From: Deltaproteobacteria bacterium
GTDB lineage: Bacteria > Desulfobacterota > Desulfobulbia > Desulfobulbales > Desulfurivibrionaceae
Reading direction: 5' to 3'
DNA length: 64,000 bases
NCBI GenBank assembly: GCA_021802775.1
Contig: JAJZRJ010000004.1
Span: forward strand, 1 to 64,000
The notes under the pieces were generated by a model, which did not search any database, was not told the DNA's origin, and worked only from the letters and a program-made list of their open reading frames with translations. Both the position numbers and the translations under genes were made by a program. Positions 17,189 to 29,010 of this stretch are shown here, in pieces. Position 1 is the stretch's first letter; each line of letters begins with the position of its first letter.

Positions 17189-17492
17189 ACCCAAATGAGG
17201 CGGCGCCGAGCAACCGGCACCGTGATGGTTCGGCATAATGCTAAAATTTATCTAAGATTGCAACAAAAATAACACGCCCTGCGGCAGGCGCGGAATCGGC
17301 ATAGGGGGCAGCCGTTCATCCAGGTGCGCCAGCCTGAAATAGGATTCCATCCCGGCAAATGCGGTTGCGCTTCGTTCGCTGCGATCAACTTGCGGTGGGA
17401 CTTGCAGCCGCAAGAGTGCGCCCGTGCCGGGCGCACCGGAAAAAAACCCGGGGGGAGACCCCGGGCTTTTTCATCCTCCGGCGTGGGGGCAC
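17189..17492. other. Intergenic region between tRNA-Pro and hemB
   Basis: About 300 bp without a supported gene. It includes a perfect 9-bp stem with 3-nt loop (17416-17436, GTGCGCCCG-TGC-CGGGCGCAC) and the hemB terminator at 17440-17471. A 62-codon minus-strand frame (17248-17436) has Cys- and Arg-rich composition typical of chance translation. Confidence 0.5.
17440..17471 (-). terminator. Rho-independent terminator after hemB
   Basis: A GC-rich stem CCCGGGG/CCCCGGG with a 5-nt loop is flanked by A- and T-runs on both sides, so on the minus strand it ends in a run of T residues about 20 bp after the hemB stop. Its symmetry could let it act in both directions. Confidence 0.75.
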
Positions 17493-18473
17493 TCAGCCGA
17501 TCTTGCCGTACACCTTGGCGTACTCCTTGGCAAAATAGGTGAGGATCATATCCGCCCCGGCGCGGCGGATGCTGATGAGGCTCTCGGCCATGACCCGTTC
17601 GCCGTCGAGCCAGCCGCGCTCGGCCGCGGCCTTAATCATGGCGTACTCGCCGCTCACCTGATAGGCGGCAATGGGCAGATCGAACTCATCGCGCAGCAGG
17701 CGGATCACATCAAGGTAGGGCATGGCGGGCTTCACCATCAGGATGTCGGCGCCCTCATCCACATCAAGTGTCGCCTCGCGCAGCGCCTCGCGCATATTGG
17801 CCGGGTCCATCTGGTAGGCCTTGCGGTCGCCCTCCTGGGGCGCGCAGTCGGCGGCATCGCGGAAGGGGCCGTAAAAAGCCGAGGCGTACTTCACCGCGTA
17901 GGACATGATCGGCACCATCTCGAAGTTGTTCTCGTCAAGTATGGCGCGGATCGCCCCAACCCGGCCGTCCATCATGTCGGAGGGCGCCACCATGTCGGCC
18001 CCGGCCACCGCGTGCGACAGGGCGGTCTGGGCGAGAATCTCCAGGGTGGCGTCGTTGTCCACCTGCCGATTGAGGATCACCCCGCAATGGCCGTGGCTGG
18101 TGTATTCGCAGAGGCAGACGTCGGTGGTGACCATGAGCTGCGGCGCCTTGTTCTTCAGCTCCTTGATCGCCCGCTGGATGATGCCGTCCTTGGCGTGCGC
18201 GCCGGAGCCCACTGGATCCTTCTTCTCCGGCAGACCGAAAAGGATGACATGGTTGATCCCGAGCTTCAGGCACTCCTGGGCCTCCCTGGTCAACTGATCG
18301 ACGCTCATCCGGAAGACGCCGGGCATGGAGCCCACCTCCTCCCGCTTGTTCTTGCCCGGCATGATGAAGAGCGGACAGATGAGCTGCGCCGGCGACAGCG
18401 AGGTTTCGCGGATCAGCGCGCGCAACGGCTCATTACGCCGCAGGCGGCGGGGACGATACTCGGGGAACATCAT
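17493..18473 (-). CDS. hemB: Delta-aminolevulinic acid dehydratase (porphobilinogen synthase)
   Basis: HemB condenses two 5-aminolevulinate molecules to porphobilinogen in haem, sirohaem and cobalamin synthesis. The 326-aa protein has the zinc-type cysteine cluster [13 protein letters not shown] (Cys120, Cys122, Cys130) and two Schiff-base lysines, Lys195 in [17 protein letters not shown] and Lys248 in [10 protein letters not shown]. It is the last gene of the run from the DUF4390 gene through ntrYX and the ClpX-like ATPase, 26 bp after the latter, and ends at a strong terminator. Confidence 0.97.
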   Translation of the reverse strand: MMFPEYRPRRLRRNEPLRALIRETSLSPAQLICPLFIMPGKNKREEVGSMPGVFRMSVDQLTREAQECLKLGINHVILFGLPEKKDPVGSGAHAKDGIIQRAIKELKNKAPQLMVTTDVCLCEYTSHGHCGVILNRQVDNDATLEILAQTALSHAVAGADMVAPSDMMDGRVGAIRAILDENNFEMVPIMSYAVKYASAFYGPFRDAADCAPQEGDRKAYQMDPANMREALREATLDVDEGADILMVKPAMPYLDVIRLLRDEFDLPIAAYQVSGEYAMIKAAAERGWLDGERVMAESLISIRRAGADMILTYFAKEYAKVYGKIG

Positions 18474-18499
18474 GGAATCTCTCCTTTTCCTTGCAGAAG

Positions 18500-20257
18500 C
18501 TATTCGACTTTAAATGCCTTGCTCACCAGGGCGTTGATGAATTTGTCCGGCGCCTCGATTCCCTCGGCCGGGATCACCACGCTGGTGATTTCCTTTTTCT
18601 GGCTCAGCAACCGCAGCCCGTATTCCATGGTCTGGAGAATGGTGTCGCAGGTCCGGCCGATGGCCGCCTCGTCGCGCGGCTCGCGAGCCAGGATGCGGTC
18701 GATGGCATCGTCACCGAAAGTGACCGTGATCCCGCACTTTTCCGAGATCCTCTTCGCGCAGTCGAGCACCCGCTGCACCAGGAGAATGAACTGGTCGCAC
18801 ACCTCGCGCGGGTCAAGGTCTTCAGCCTGGGCCTGCCTGGCCATCATCGCGAGCCTTGCGGGCGTGGCCAGTACCTCGTGGGTTTCAAGATAATCGCCCA
18901 TGCGCTCCAGGATGAAATCGACCAGTCGCTTGTACTCCACATGCTCCAGCACCTCATAGCGTTCCCGGTGCAGGGCCTGGCAGGCCGGATCGTCGAGCAG
19001 TCGCAGCAACTCGGCCTTGGGGTTGCGCACCATGTCGAGGGAGACCACCAGATGACGGATCGAGGTGGAAGGCAGCTTCTTTTCAAAATGGAGCAGGGTG
19101 CGCTCCATGACGCTCGACAGGCCCCGGGCACCGGTGCGCTCGCGGCTCGCCCGCTCGGCAATCTCGCGCAGGGCCACATCCTCGAACTGAATCTTGATGC
19201 CATAGGCGCGGAAATCCTGCTTCTTGCCCACGGTCACCGCGCTGTTGGGGTTGAGCAAAATCGCATAGAGGTCATCGACGCTCAGTTCATCCAGTACCGC
19301 CAGCACCGGCAACCGGCCAACAAACTCGCTCTCAAAGCCGAACTGGATAAGATCCTCGGCCTTGACCTGCTTCAGGAACTTGCCGCTATCCTTGGCGGAA
19401 TGGACCGCCTTTTCAAAACCGATGGCCTGCTGCTGCACGCGCTTGCGGATAATCTCGTCAAGGCCGGCAAAGGCGCCGCTCATGATGAAGAGGATGTTGC
19501 GGGTGTTCACACTCCGCTTCTCCCGCTTGCCGGTGGAGCGGAAGTGCTCGATGGCCTCGATCTGCGAGATCGGGTCGTGGGGCACCTTCAGTTCCACCTC
19601 GGTCTCTTCCATCGGCTTGAGCAAGGCGCGTTGCACGCCGGTGCGGGAAACATCGGCACCGAGACGGTATTCGCTGGCCGCGATCTTGTCGATCTCGTCG
19701 ATGTAGATGATGCCGTACTGGGCGCGGTCGAGGTCGCCGTCCACCTGGCGCACCAGGTCGCGCACCAGGTCCTCCACGTCGCCGCCCACGTAACCGGTCT
19801 CGCTAAACTTGGTGGCATCGCCCTTGATGAACGGCACGCCCAGGCGCTGGGCGATGAGCTTGATGAGAAAGGTCTTGCCCACGCCGGTGGGCCCCATCAT
19901 CAGCACGTTGTTCTTGATCTGGCCGACGTTGCGCTTGGCCTGGCGCGGGTGCTTCAGGGCGTAGCTGATGCGGTTGAAGTGGGTGCAGATCTTGGTGGCA
20001 AGGATTGCCTTGGCCTCGTCCTGCCGCACCACGTACTGATCGAGGTAGGTGATCAATTCCTCGGGGGTGATGTCGAAGTGGAACGGCGCAGCCGCCTTGG
20101 GCGGGATCACGATGCCGCCACCCTCCTCCGGCTCGGCCATGGGGAAGAGGCCGGAGGAGACGATCTTCACCTTGCGGCCGTACTTGCGGGTCAGATATTC
20201 GCCGATCTCGCGCTCCAGCTCTTTCTGATCCGGCAGGTTGGTGTCGTGATCCGTCAT
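18500..20257 (-). CDS. ClpX-like AAA+ ATPase lacking the zinc-binding domain, with a long C-terminal extension
   Basis: A 585-aa protein starting [16 protein letters not shown]. The AAA+ core matches ClpX: Walker A GPTGVGKT (122-129), Walker B IIYIDEID (183-190), an IGF tripeptide (279-281) at the place of the ClpP-docking loop, EFVGRLPV (311-318) and sensor 2 TGARGL (375-380). Ordinary ClpX (about 420 aa) begins with a four-cysteine zinc domain; here a charged, cysteine-free segment replaces it. Residues from about 405 to 585 form an extra helical region of unknown role. An unfoldase working with ClpP is inferred, with substrate choice probably different from ClpX. It lies between ntrX and hemB in one direction. 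Confidence 0.85.
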   Translation of the reverse strand: MTDHDTNLPDQKELEREIGEYLTRKYGRKVKIVSSGLFPMAEPEEGGGIVIPPKAAAPFHFDITPEELITYLDQYVVRQDEAKAILATKICTHFNRISYALKHPRQAKRNVGQIKNNVLMMGPTGVGKTFLIKLIAQRLGVPFIKGDATKFSETGYVGGDVEDLVRDLVRQVDGDLDRAQYGIIYIDEIDKIAASEYRLGADVSRTGVQRALLKPMEETEVELKVPHDPISQIEAIEHFRSTGKREKRSVNTRNILFIMSGAFAGLDEIIRKRVQQQAIGFEKAVHSAKDSGKFLKQVKAEDLIQFGFESEFVGRLPVLAVLDELSVDDLYAILLNPNSAVTVGKKQDFRAYGIKIQFEDVALREIAERASRERTGARGLSSVMERTLLHFEKKLPSTSIRHLVVSLDMVRNPKAELLRLLDDPACQALHRERYEVLEHVEYKRLVDFILERMGDYLETHEVLATPARLAMMARQAQAEDLDPREVCDQFILLVQRVLDCAKRISEKCGITVTFGDDAIDRILAREPRDEAAIGRTCDTILQTMEYGLRLLSQKKEITSVVIPAEGIEAPDKFINALVSKAFKVE

Positions 20258-20297
20258 CTGCGTACTCCGCCAAGCAATCAAGGAAACGGCTGCGCCG

Positions 20298-21683
20298 TTA
20301 TTCCCCTTCGCCTGCCTCCAGAGCGAACGACTTCATCTTCTTATGGAGATGACTCCGCTCCAGCCCGATTTGTTCCGCGGTCTGCGAGACATTGCCGTTG
20401 TTCGCCGCCAGTTGCAGGCCGAGATAGTCGCGCTCAAAGAGCCGCTTCGCCTCCTTGTAGGAGAGGTTTCTGTAGGCGGCCAGATACTCCTCCGGGCTTG
20501 AGGGCACCACCTTGGCCACGCCGCCACCGAGCAGCATCCGCACCTCCACCTCACCAACCTCCTCGCCAAGGCTCATGATCAATGCGCGTTCGACAAAATT
20601 CCGTAACTCGCGGACATTGCCGGGCCAGGGATGCTGGGCCATGAGCTGCAACGCGGCCTTGGCAAAGCGTTTGCGGCCGAACCCCTTACGGGTGCAATCG
20701 GCCACGAAATCATCCACCAAAAACGGCAGATCCTCCAGCCGCTCGCGGAGCGGCGGCACAAAGATGGGCACCACATTGAGCCGGTAGAAGAGGTCGGCCC
20801 GGAAGGTGCCCCGCTCGATCTCCTGTTCCAGATTCTTGTTGGTGGCGGCCAGCACCCGGACATTGACGCTGATGGTCTTGGCGCCGCCCACCCGCTCGAA
20901 CTTCTGTTCCTGCAAAATGCGCAGGATTTTGGCCTGGGTCTTCAGGCTCATGTCGCCGATCTCGTCGAGAAAGAGCATGCCGCCGTTGGCCAGGTCGAAC
21001 TTACCGCGCCGGCGGTCGGTGGCGCCGGTAAACGAACCTTTTTCATGGCCAAAAAGTTCGCTCTCGATCAATTCCTCGGGAATGGCTGCGCAGTTGATCG
21101 CCACCAGGGGCTTGGCGGCCAGCGGCGAGAGCCGGTGGATGGTCTGGGCCACCAGTTCCTTGCCGGTGCCATGCTCGCCGCGGATGAGCACCCAGGCCTC
21201 GGTGGGAGCGACCCGCTCGATCTGTGCCTTGAGCTGCTGCATGACCGGCGAGTTGCCGGTGATCCCGCGATGCTGGCCGGCCTGCTCGCGCAAGATGTGG
21301 TTTTCCTGGGCCAGTGCGGCGAGTTGCAGGGCATTGTGCAGCGCCAGAATGATCTTGTCGTAGGAGAGCGGTTTTTCGATGAAGTCAAAGGCGCCGAGGC
21401 GGGTGGCCTGCACCGCGGTCTCAATGGTGCCGTGACCGGAGATCATGATTACCGGCAGGTCAGGATAGAGTTCCTTGATCCTTTTGAGCGCCTCCATGCC
21501 GTCCATGCCCGGCATCCAGATGTCGAGCAGCACCAGATCGGCCCGCACCTCTTCAAGGCGGGCGAGGCCTTCCTCGGCGTTGGCGGCAGAGAGCGGCACA
21601 AATCCCTCGTCCGACAGGATGCCGGAGAGCGATTCGCGGATGCTCGCCTCGTCGTCGATGATCAGAATCCGTTGCTGCGCCAT
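20298..21683 (-). CDS. ntrX: Sigma-54-dependent response regulator, NtrX type
   Basis: A 461-aa activator with a receiver domain (phospho-acceptor Asp54 in LLDIWMPGMDG), a central AAA+ sigma-54 interaction domain (GEHGTGKE Walker A near 170; the loop motif is GSFTGA instead of the usual GAFTGA; FLDEIGDM Walker B) and a C-terminal Fis-type helix-turn-helix (GNVSQTAEQIGLERSHLHKKM). It is 44 bp downstream of the cognate kinase gene ntrY. Phosphorylation by NtrY should permit activation of sigma-54 promoters; targets cannot be read from this sequence. NtrX proteins often function in envelope, respiratory or nitrogen control. Confidence 0.9.
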   Translation of the reverse strand: MAQQRILIIDDEASIRESLSGILSDEGFVPLSAANAEEGLARLEEVRADLVLLDIWMPGMDGMEALKRIKELYPDLPVIMISGHGTIETAVQATRLGAFDFIEKPLSYDKIILALHNALQLAALAQENHILREQAGQHRGITGNSPVMQQLKAQIERVAPTEAWVLIRGEHGTGKELVAQTIHRLSPLAAKPLVAINCAAIPEELIESELFGHEKGSFTGATDRRRGKFDLANGGMLFLDEIGDMSLKTQAKILRILQEQKFERVGGAKTISVNVRVLAATNKNLEQEIERGTFRADLFYRLNVVPIFVPPLRERLEDLPFLVDDFVADCTRKGFGRKRFAKAALQLMAQHPWPGNVRELRNFVERALIMSLGEEVGEVEVRMLLGGGVAKVVPSSPEEYLAAYRNLSYKEAKRLFERDYLGLQLAANNGNVSQTAEQIGLERSHLHKKMKSFALEAGEGE

Positions 21684-21727
21684 GTTCCCACTATACCAGA
21701 CCAGTCATGCTTTACTGAGCCTTTTCG

Positions 21728-23965
21728 CTATTCAAGGAGCAGGGGCAGTTCCACCACAAAGACCGCACCAGCCGGCTCGTTGTCCCGCACCCGGATGACG
21801 CCGCCGTGATCCGCCACCGCGGTGCCGGCAATGGCAAGGCCGAGGCCGGTGCCGGATTTCTTGGTGGAGAAATAGGGCTCGAAGAGCCGCGACTTGTCCT
21901 CGTCGCGCACACCGGGGCCGTTGTCGCGCACCTCCAGGATCACCAGCTTTTGTTCGCGGTCGCAGCCGATCACCACGTCGATGGCCCCGCGTTCCGCCAT
22001 CGCGGCCACCGCGTTATCGAGCAGGTTGATGAAGACCCGTTTCAACTGCTTCAAATCGAATAAAAACTCCGGCATCCCCTCATCCACTGCCAGACTGAAA
22101 GCAATGTCCCGGTGTGCCTCCTGATAAAGGGCCAGCACCTCCTTCGCCATCTCGGCCAGGTTGTTGCGCGACTTCTGGATGGCCGGCATGCGGGCAAAGC
22201 TGGAGAACTCGCTCACCAGCCGCTGCAACTCATCGACCTGGTTGATGATCGTCTTGGTGCAGAGATCAAAGACCTCCCCCTCCGAGGCGAACCGATCGAG
22301 GTATTTCTTGCGCAACCGCTGCGCCGAAAGCTGGATCGGAGTCAGCGGATTCTTCACCTCGTGGGCGATGCGGCGCGCCACCTCGCGCCAGGCTGCCATG
22401 CGCTGGGCCTTTTCCAGCTCGGTCAGGTTGTCGAAGACCAGCACCACACCGAGCGGCCGGTGCTCCTCATCCTCCAGGCGGGTGAAATTCACCCGCAGCG
22501 AGAAGGTTTCCTCGCCAACAGTGAGCCGCAAGGGGCGCTGGATCGAAGGCCTGCCCGAACGGGCCAGCTCGGCGAGGAAGGTCTCCAGGACATGCAGATG
22601 CTCCTGGCGCAGGATGGCCCGATAATGGCGGCCGAGCAAGTCCTCCTTGCGGATCTTGAGCAGTTCCTCGGCAAAACGGTTGATGGTGATGATCTTGCCG
22701 GAATCGTCGAGGGAGATGACGCCGGCGGCCACGTTCTGGAGGATGATTTCGGTATAGCGCCGCCGGTTGTCGAGTTCCTGGCTGGTGGCCACGATCTGCC
22801 CGCGGCTGACGCGGAGGTCGTGGGTCATCTGGTTGAAGGAATCAACCAGGGTGCCCATCTCGTCGCCCGAGGTCTTTTCCAGCACAAAGTCGAGATCCCC
22901 CTCGGCGATCCGATGGGTGGCGTCGGCGAGCCGCTTGATCGGGCCGGTGAGGCCATTGGCCACATAAAAACCGAACCAGACCGCGCAGAAAACAATAAGC
23001 AGGGTCACGATGAGCAGTATGACGATAAGGCTCGTCTTGAGCGGCGCCTTGAGCATCATGAGCTGGCGGTAGCCTTCGAGACCGGTGGAGATGGTCTCCA
23101 TCCGCGCCAATCGCTCCGGCGGGATGAGGCGGGCGATGACCAGCACCCCGGGCCGGTCCTCGCCAAAACGAACCAGGGTAAAACCGCGGATCAGTTCCCC
23201 GCCGCCGGGGAAAGGCTGGGCCGCCACCAACTCCCGCTCGCCCTCCAGGGTACGGCGCAGATATTCCATGGGGATCTCCGGCAGGGCCTGCCCGGCCAGA
23301 GAGCGCGTGACCTCGGCGGCCACCACCACGCGCTCGTCGGAGAGTACTTCCACGCTGGCCAGACCATGTCCGGTCAGCGCCTCCTTCAGGGTCGGGGTCA
23401 GGGGGTGCCCGACCGGGCGCGCTTCCAGCTGCCCGGCGATGTTCCGTCCCTGGCGTACCACCTCGTCCTTGGTGCCCTGGTAGACCTCTTTGGCGATATT
23501 GAGCGATTCGAGCAGCGACTGCTCGACATTGCTGTTGAACCAGTAGTCCATGCTGGTGGAAACGAACTGCAGGGCCACGAAAAAAAGCAGCCCGGTAGGG
23601 ATGAGCGATAGCGAGATAAACGAGATAACCAGCTTGGTGCGCAATCGGGTGCCGAGGATGCGGCGTTTGCGCTCGAACACAAGCTGGGTCAGTTCGCGCA
23701 GCACCAGGAAGATCACCAGCAACAGGAGCAGCATATTGAGGTTGATGAGCACGAAGATGAGGACGTTGCCGCTGACCGGCAACGGCACGGTACCCAATTC
23801 GAAGACGCGGGTTTCCAGATAGGTGAAGAGCGCGAAAAGGACCAGGGAGACGAGGATGATGATCCGGATGCGCTTCTTGCGGCGCCGCCGATCCCGCTCG
23901 ATGACCGCTTCCTCGGGATTCCGAGGATCAGTAGCGGAACTGAACCGTGTACCAGTCGGTTTCAA
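21728..23965 (-). CDS. ntrY: NtrY-type membrane sensor histidine kinase
   Basis: A 745-aa sensor with several N-terminal membrane helices (IIILVSLVLFALFTYLET, VLIFVLINLNMLLLLLVIFL, VISFISLSLIPTGLLFFV), a periplasmic domain, another helix near 335, HAMP, PAS, a HisKA domain with the phospho-site in RRIAHEVKNPLTPIQLSAQ and an ATP-binding domain (NLLDNAVAAM, DNGPGV, GTGLGLAI). This is the NtrY layout. The assigned start is TTG at 23965, overlapping the DUF4390 gene by 38 bp; the ribosome-binding site is weak, so the true start may be slightly downstream. Paired with ntrX. Confidence 0.9.
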   Translation of the reverse strand: MKPTGTRFSSATDPRNPEEAVIERDRRRRKKRIRIIILVSLVLFALFTYLETRVFELGTVPLPVSGNVLIFVLINLNMLLLLLVIFLVLRELTQLVFERKRRILGTRLRTKLVISFISLSLIPTGLLFFVALQFVSTSMDYWFNSNVEQSLLESLNIAKEVYQGTKDEVVRQGRNIAGQLEARPVGHPLTPTLKEALTGHGLASVEVLSDERVVVAAEVTRSLAGQALPEIPMEYLRRTLEGERELVAAQPFPGGGELIRGFTLVRFGEDRPGVLVIARLIPPERLARMETISTGLEGYRQLMMLKAPLKTSLIVILLIVTLLIVFCAVWFGFYVANGLTGPIKRLADATHRIAEGDLDFVLEKTSGDEMGTLVDSFNQMTHDLRVSRGQIVATSQELDNRRRYTEIILQNVAAGVISLDDSGKIITINRFAEELLKIRKEDLLGRHYRAILRQEHLHVLETFLAELARSGRPSIQRPLRLTVGEETFSLRVNFTRLEDEEHRPLGVVLVFDNLTELEKAQRMAAWREVARRIAHEVKNPLTPIQLSAQRLRKKYLDRFASEGEVFDLCTKTIINQVDELQRLVSEFSSFARMPAIQKSRNNLAEMAKEVLALYQEAHRDIAFSLAVDEGMPEFLFDLKQLKRVFINLLDNAVAAMAERGAIDVVIGCDREQKLVILEVRDNGPGVRDEDKSRLFEPYFSTKKSGTGLGLAIAGTAVADHGGVIRVRDNEPAGAVFVVELPLLLE

Positions 23966-24527
23966 AATCCCACAGGCTCCAGAAAGGGATGACGTAATGG
24001 AAATAGAGCGGCAGCGTCTTCTCCGCCAGACGCGCCTTGACCTTGAGCGTATATTCGGCGTCCGCCATCAGGGCAGTGAGCGGACTTAAGCCAAAGCCGT
24101 TGACCTGGGCCATCAGTTCACGGGCCTGGGCCATGGTCTTGACGATGACGGTCTTGCCGTTGTGTTCGCCGTACACGATGCGGTACTCTTCCTTCAGATT
24201 ATCGTAGGTCAGGATGTGCTCGAAGGTGCGGACCACCACCTTCTGGTCGAGCCAGCCGCTGCGATGGCGGTAGAGCTCGACATAAAAGGTGAAGGTCACC
24301 GGGATACCGCTCTGCACCCCCTTTTCCATCTCCGGGGTAAAGGCGTTGCGCACCGTGAGGTAGAGCAGCACCTCGCGGCTCGAATTGGTGACGATCACCT
24401 CGTCGATATTGGCCTGCCTGGCCGGCTGCGCCGACACCGGCACCGGCAGCACGAGAGCCAGCAGCAAGAAGAGCATGGGCCAGTTCCAGCCGCGCACCAT
24501 GGGATGAAAAAAACGCGCCACGTCCAT
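23928..24527 (-). CDS. DUF4390 domain protein, exported
   Basis: A 199-aa protein from the ATG at 24527, six bases after AAGGA; a longer in-frame start exists at 24599. It has a signal-like hydrophobic segment (MLFLLLALVLPVPVSA) followed by a beta-rich domain that matches DUF4390 (ANIDEVIVTNSSREVLLYLT; DFETDWYTVQFRY at the C-terminus). Proteins of this family are commonly encoded just upstream of NtrY-like kinases, as here with a 38-bp overlap, so an envelope role connected with NtrYX sensing is inferred. The biochemical function is unknown. Confidence 0.75.
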   Translation of the reverse strand: MDVARFFHPMVRGWNWPMLFLLLALVLPVPVSAQPARQANIDEVIVTNSSREVLLYLTVRNAFTPEMEKGVQSGIPVTFTFYVELYRHRSGWLDQKVVVRTFEHILTYDNLKEEYRIVYGEHNGKTVIVKTMAQARELMAQVNGFGLSPLTALMADAEYTLKVKARLAEKTLPLYFHYVIPFWSLWDFETDWYTVQFRY

Positions 24528-24718
24528 CGGTATCCTTCGCTGCCCCCGCGCCGGAGTCAGAGGCATCCGGCAACGGCGAGCAGTCATGAGCTTCGCCATA
24601 AAAAAACGCGCATCCGGGACATCCCCACGCGCCGGTCACATCCACCCTTATAACTGGCAAAGAATGTTTTGGCAAGCAAATCAGCGCGTTAGCGCCGCAA
24701 GCCGATACCGGGCGGCGA

Positions 24719-26374
24719 TCAGACCTGACCGCCTTCGGCCAGCGGGGTCCACTCCTTGAGCACCAACTGCCGGGCCTTGTCGAGAAAGGGGCCGAAGGTG
24801 GAAGGATCCAAAGCGCTCAACGCCACCGCCTCGTGACTGGCCAGCTGCTCCGCCACCACGGCCGGATCGACCTGATCGATCTTGTTGAACACCGTCAGCC
24901 GCGGAATATCGCCCAGATCGAGCTCCCGCAGCAGTCCCTCCACCACGGCCATATGATCGGCAAAGCGGGGGTTGCTCAGGTCCACCACGTGGAGGAGCAC
25001 GCCGGCCTCGTGAAGTTCCTCGAGCGTCGCCTTGAAGGCCTGCTTGAGTTCGGCCGGCAGATGGCTGATAAAGCCCACGGTGTCGGTGACGATCACCTCC
25101 ATGTCCTGCGGGAAGCGGAGCCGCCGGCTGGTGGGGTCGAGGGTGGCGAAGAGCTTGTCCTCGGCCAGAATGTCGCTGCGGGTAAGGGTGTTGAGCAGCG
25201 TCGATTTGCCGGCATTGGTGTAGCCGACCAGGGAGAGCACCGGCAGTTCACGCTTGCGGCGCCGGGCCCGGCGCTGGGAGCGCTCGCGGGCCACCTCTTC
25301 CAGCTTCTTGTCGAGCTTGTTGAGCCGGTCCTTGATGCGGCGGCGATCCACCTCCAGCCTGGTCTCACCGGGGCCGCGGCCGCCGATGCCGCCGGTGAGG
25401 CGCGAAAGCGCATCATCGCGGGTGGTGAGCCGCGGCATCAGGTACTTGAGCTGGGCCATCTCGATCTGCAACCGGCCCTCCCGGCTCAGAGCCCGGCGGG
25501 CGAAGATGTCGAGGATGAGCTGAGTGCGGTCGATGACCCTTAATTCGGTGTGATCGGTGATGGAGCGAATCTGCGAGGGGTTCAGCTCCTGATCGAAGAC
25601 CAGCAGGTTGGCATGGAGCTGCAGGGCCTTGAGCATGATCTCGCCCAATTTGCCCTTGCCGAGAATGAAACGGGGGTTGATCCGGTCGCGGCGCTGGATC
25701 ACGGTGTCGAGCACCACCACATCGTCGGAGCGGGCCAGCTCCACCAGTTCGTCCATGGATTCCTGCGCCCTGGCCTTGGGCGCGGTGGTAACGCTCACCA
25801 GGATGGCGCGGTCCTTGCCCTGGTCCACGGTCTTGGTGGGCCGCGACCGGGCAAACTCGTCCTCCAGGGCGGCAAGCTGGGCCCGCAGGGTGCGGGGCTG
25901 CTGCGAGGGCACCACCGGCGGCAAAAAGGCCCACGGCGTGCCTGCCGTTGCCGCCGGCACCAGATGGGCGCTGTAAAGCCGCTCCGGCAGGCCGTCGGGC
26001 TGGGCCTTGATCATTGTGAGCAGATCGAGCCGCAGGAAGAGGAGGTCCATGAGGTCGTCCTGGCTGATCTCCTCGCCCGCCAGGTGGGTGTGGACCAGGC
26101 GCAACCCCTTGAGGCGGCCGCCGGCAGAACGGAAGCCGGTGAGGGCCGGGATCAGCAGCCCCTTGTGGTCGCCGACGATGACCAGTTCCACCTGGCCGGC
26201 GCGATTGAGCAGGATGCCGACCTGCCGGTTGAGCTCCACCGAGAGCACGGTGAGCTCCCGGGCCAGCTCCGGGCTGACGATGAGGTCCGGCTCCACCCGG
26301 CGGCGCGCCAGGCGCTCCAAGGCCTTCATCTGCGCGGTTTTGAGTCCCGCGATATTGCCGCTGATCGTGCTGAT
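24719..26374 (-). CDS. hflX: GTPase HflX (probable non-ATG start)
   Basis: HflX is a ribosome-associated GTPase that can split stalled ribosomes. The protein has an N-terminal extension, the HflX domain (ILGKGKLGEIMLKALQLHAN, DRTQLILDIFARRA, LTGGIGGRGPGETRLE), then the G domain with GYTNAGKST, DTVGFISHLP and NKID. The first ATG is at 26329, but the in-frame sequence just upstream encodes ISGNIAGLKTAQ, which matches the conserved family N-terminus, and ATG 26329 has no ribosome-binding site. An AAGGA lies eight bases before an in-frame ATC at 26374, so a rare AUC start (or an ACG/CUG nearby) is proposed. It follows selB by 26 bp. Confidence 0.88.
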   Translation of the reverse strand: MSTISGNIAGLKTAQMKALERLARRRVEPDLIVSPELARELTVLSVELNRQVGILLNRAGQVELVIVGDHKGLLIPALTGFRSAGGRLKGLRLVHTHLAGEEISQDDLMDLLFLRLDLLTMIKAQPDGLPERLYSAHLVPAATAGTPWAFLPPVVPSQQPRTLRAQLAALEDEFARSRPTKTVDQGKDRAILVSVTTAPKARAQESMDELVELARSDDVVVLDTVIQRRDRINPRFILGKGKLGEIMLKALQLHANLLVFDQELNPSQIRSITDHTELRVIDRTQLILDIFARRALSREGRLQIEMAQLKYLMPRLTTRDDALSRLTGGIGGRGPGETRLEVDRRRIKDRLNKLDKKLEEVARERSQRRARRRKRELPVLSLVGYTNAGKSTLLNTLTRSDILAEDKLFATLDPTSRRLRFPQDMEVIVTDTVGFISHLPAELKQAFKATLEELHEAGVLLHVVDLSNPRFADHMAVVEGLLRELDLGDIPRLTVFNKIDQVDPAVVAEQLASHEAVALSALDPSTFGPFLDKARQLVLKEWTPLAEGGQV

Positions 26375-26400
26375 GGCCGCCGTCCTTCGCCGTGCGCCGG

Positions 26401-28320
<1,920 letters not shown>

Positions 28321-28323
28321 CGT

Positions 28324-28962
28324 CTACCAGCCCCCGACAAGGAAGGGGTTGTTGCGGGCCTCGTCGCCAATGGTGGAACGCGAACCGCCGTAGCCATGGC
28401 CCGGCCATACCACGGTGTCGGCCGGCAGGGTGAGGATCTTCTGCTTGATGGACTCCATGAGCTGGCGGGTGTCGCCGCCGGGGAAATCGGTGCGGCCCAC
28501 CCCGCCGGCAAAGAGGGTATCGCCGGAAAAGAGGTGCGGTGCGCTGTAGAGGCAGATGCCGCCCGGCGTGTGGCCGGGGGTATGGAGTACGGTGAGATGC
28601 ACGGTGCCGGCGGTGAGTACCTCGCCGTCGCGCACCACCTTGTCCGCCGGCGGCGAGGCCGGCAGCCCCAGCATGGAGAAATACTCCCGCACCTGCGGAT
28701 CGCCGAAAAAGACGGCATCCTCGACGTGCAGCACGATCTGGGCGCCGGTGGCCGCCTTGATCCTGGCGTTGCCGCACACGTGATCCGGATGGCCGTGGGT
28801 GCCCACGATGTAACGAATCGTCAGCCCATGGCGGTCGCAGTAGGCGAGGATCTCCTCCTCGTTGCCGCCGGCATCGATGATGAGCCCTTCTTTGGTTTCT
28901 TCGCAGGCCACCACATAGCAGCAGACGCCCATCCCGCCCACCACCATCTGTTTGATCAGCAT
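28324..28962 (-). CDS. MBL-fold metallo-hydrolase (glyoxalase II-like)
   Basis: A 212-aa metallo-beta-lactamase-fold hydrolase with the metal motif THGHPDHVCG (His56, His58, Asp60, His61), then HTPGHTPGG, FSGDTLFAGGVGRTDFPGG and WPGHGYG carrying further ligands. This matches the short glyoxalase II-like thioester hydrolases found in many anaerobes. A GGGGAAAAT lies before the ATG. Substrate is not predictable. It directly precedes selB, an arrangement suggesting only co-transcription. Confidence 0.85.
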   Translation of the reverse strand: MLIKQMVVGGMGVCCYVVACEETKEGLIIDAGGNEEEILAYCDRHGLTIRYIVGTHGHPDHVCGNARIKAATGAQIVLHVEDAVFFGDPQVREYFSMLGLPASPPADKVVRDGEVLTAGTVHLTVLHTPGHTPGGICLYSAPHLFSGDTLFAGGVGRTDFPGGDTRQLMESIKQKILTLPADTVVWPGHGYGGSRSTIGDEARNNPFLVGGW

Positions 28963-29010
28963 ATTTTCCCCTTCACGGAGCGTGATGCAAGGCGGGGCCC
29001 GCCGACATCC

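Noticed and set aside
16970-17236. An 88-codon minus-strand frame containing RDVAQPGRAHASGAWGRRFE
   Set aside because: This is a typical chance translation of a tRNA gene, here tRNA-Pro.
18491-20578. A 695-codon plus-strand frame
   Set aside because: It is antisense to the ClpX-like gene and the end of ntrX, with no recognisable protein similarity.
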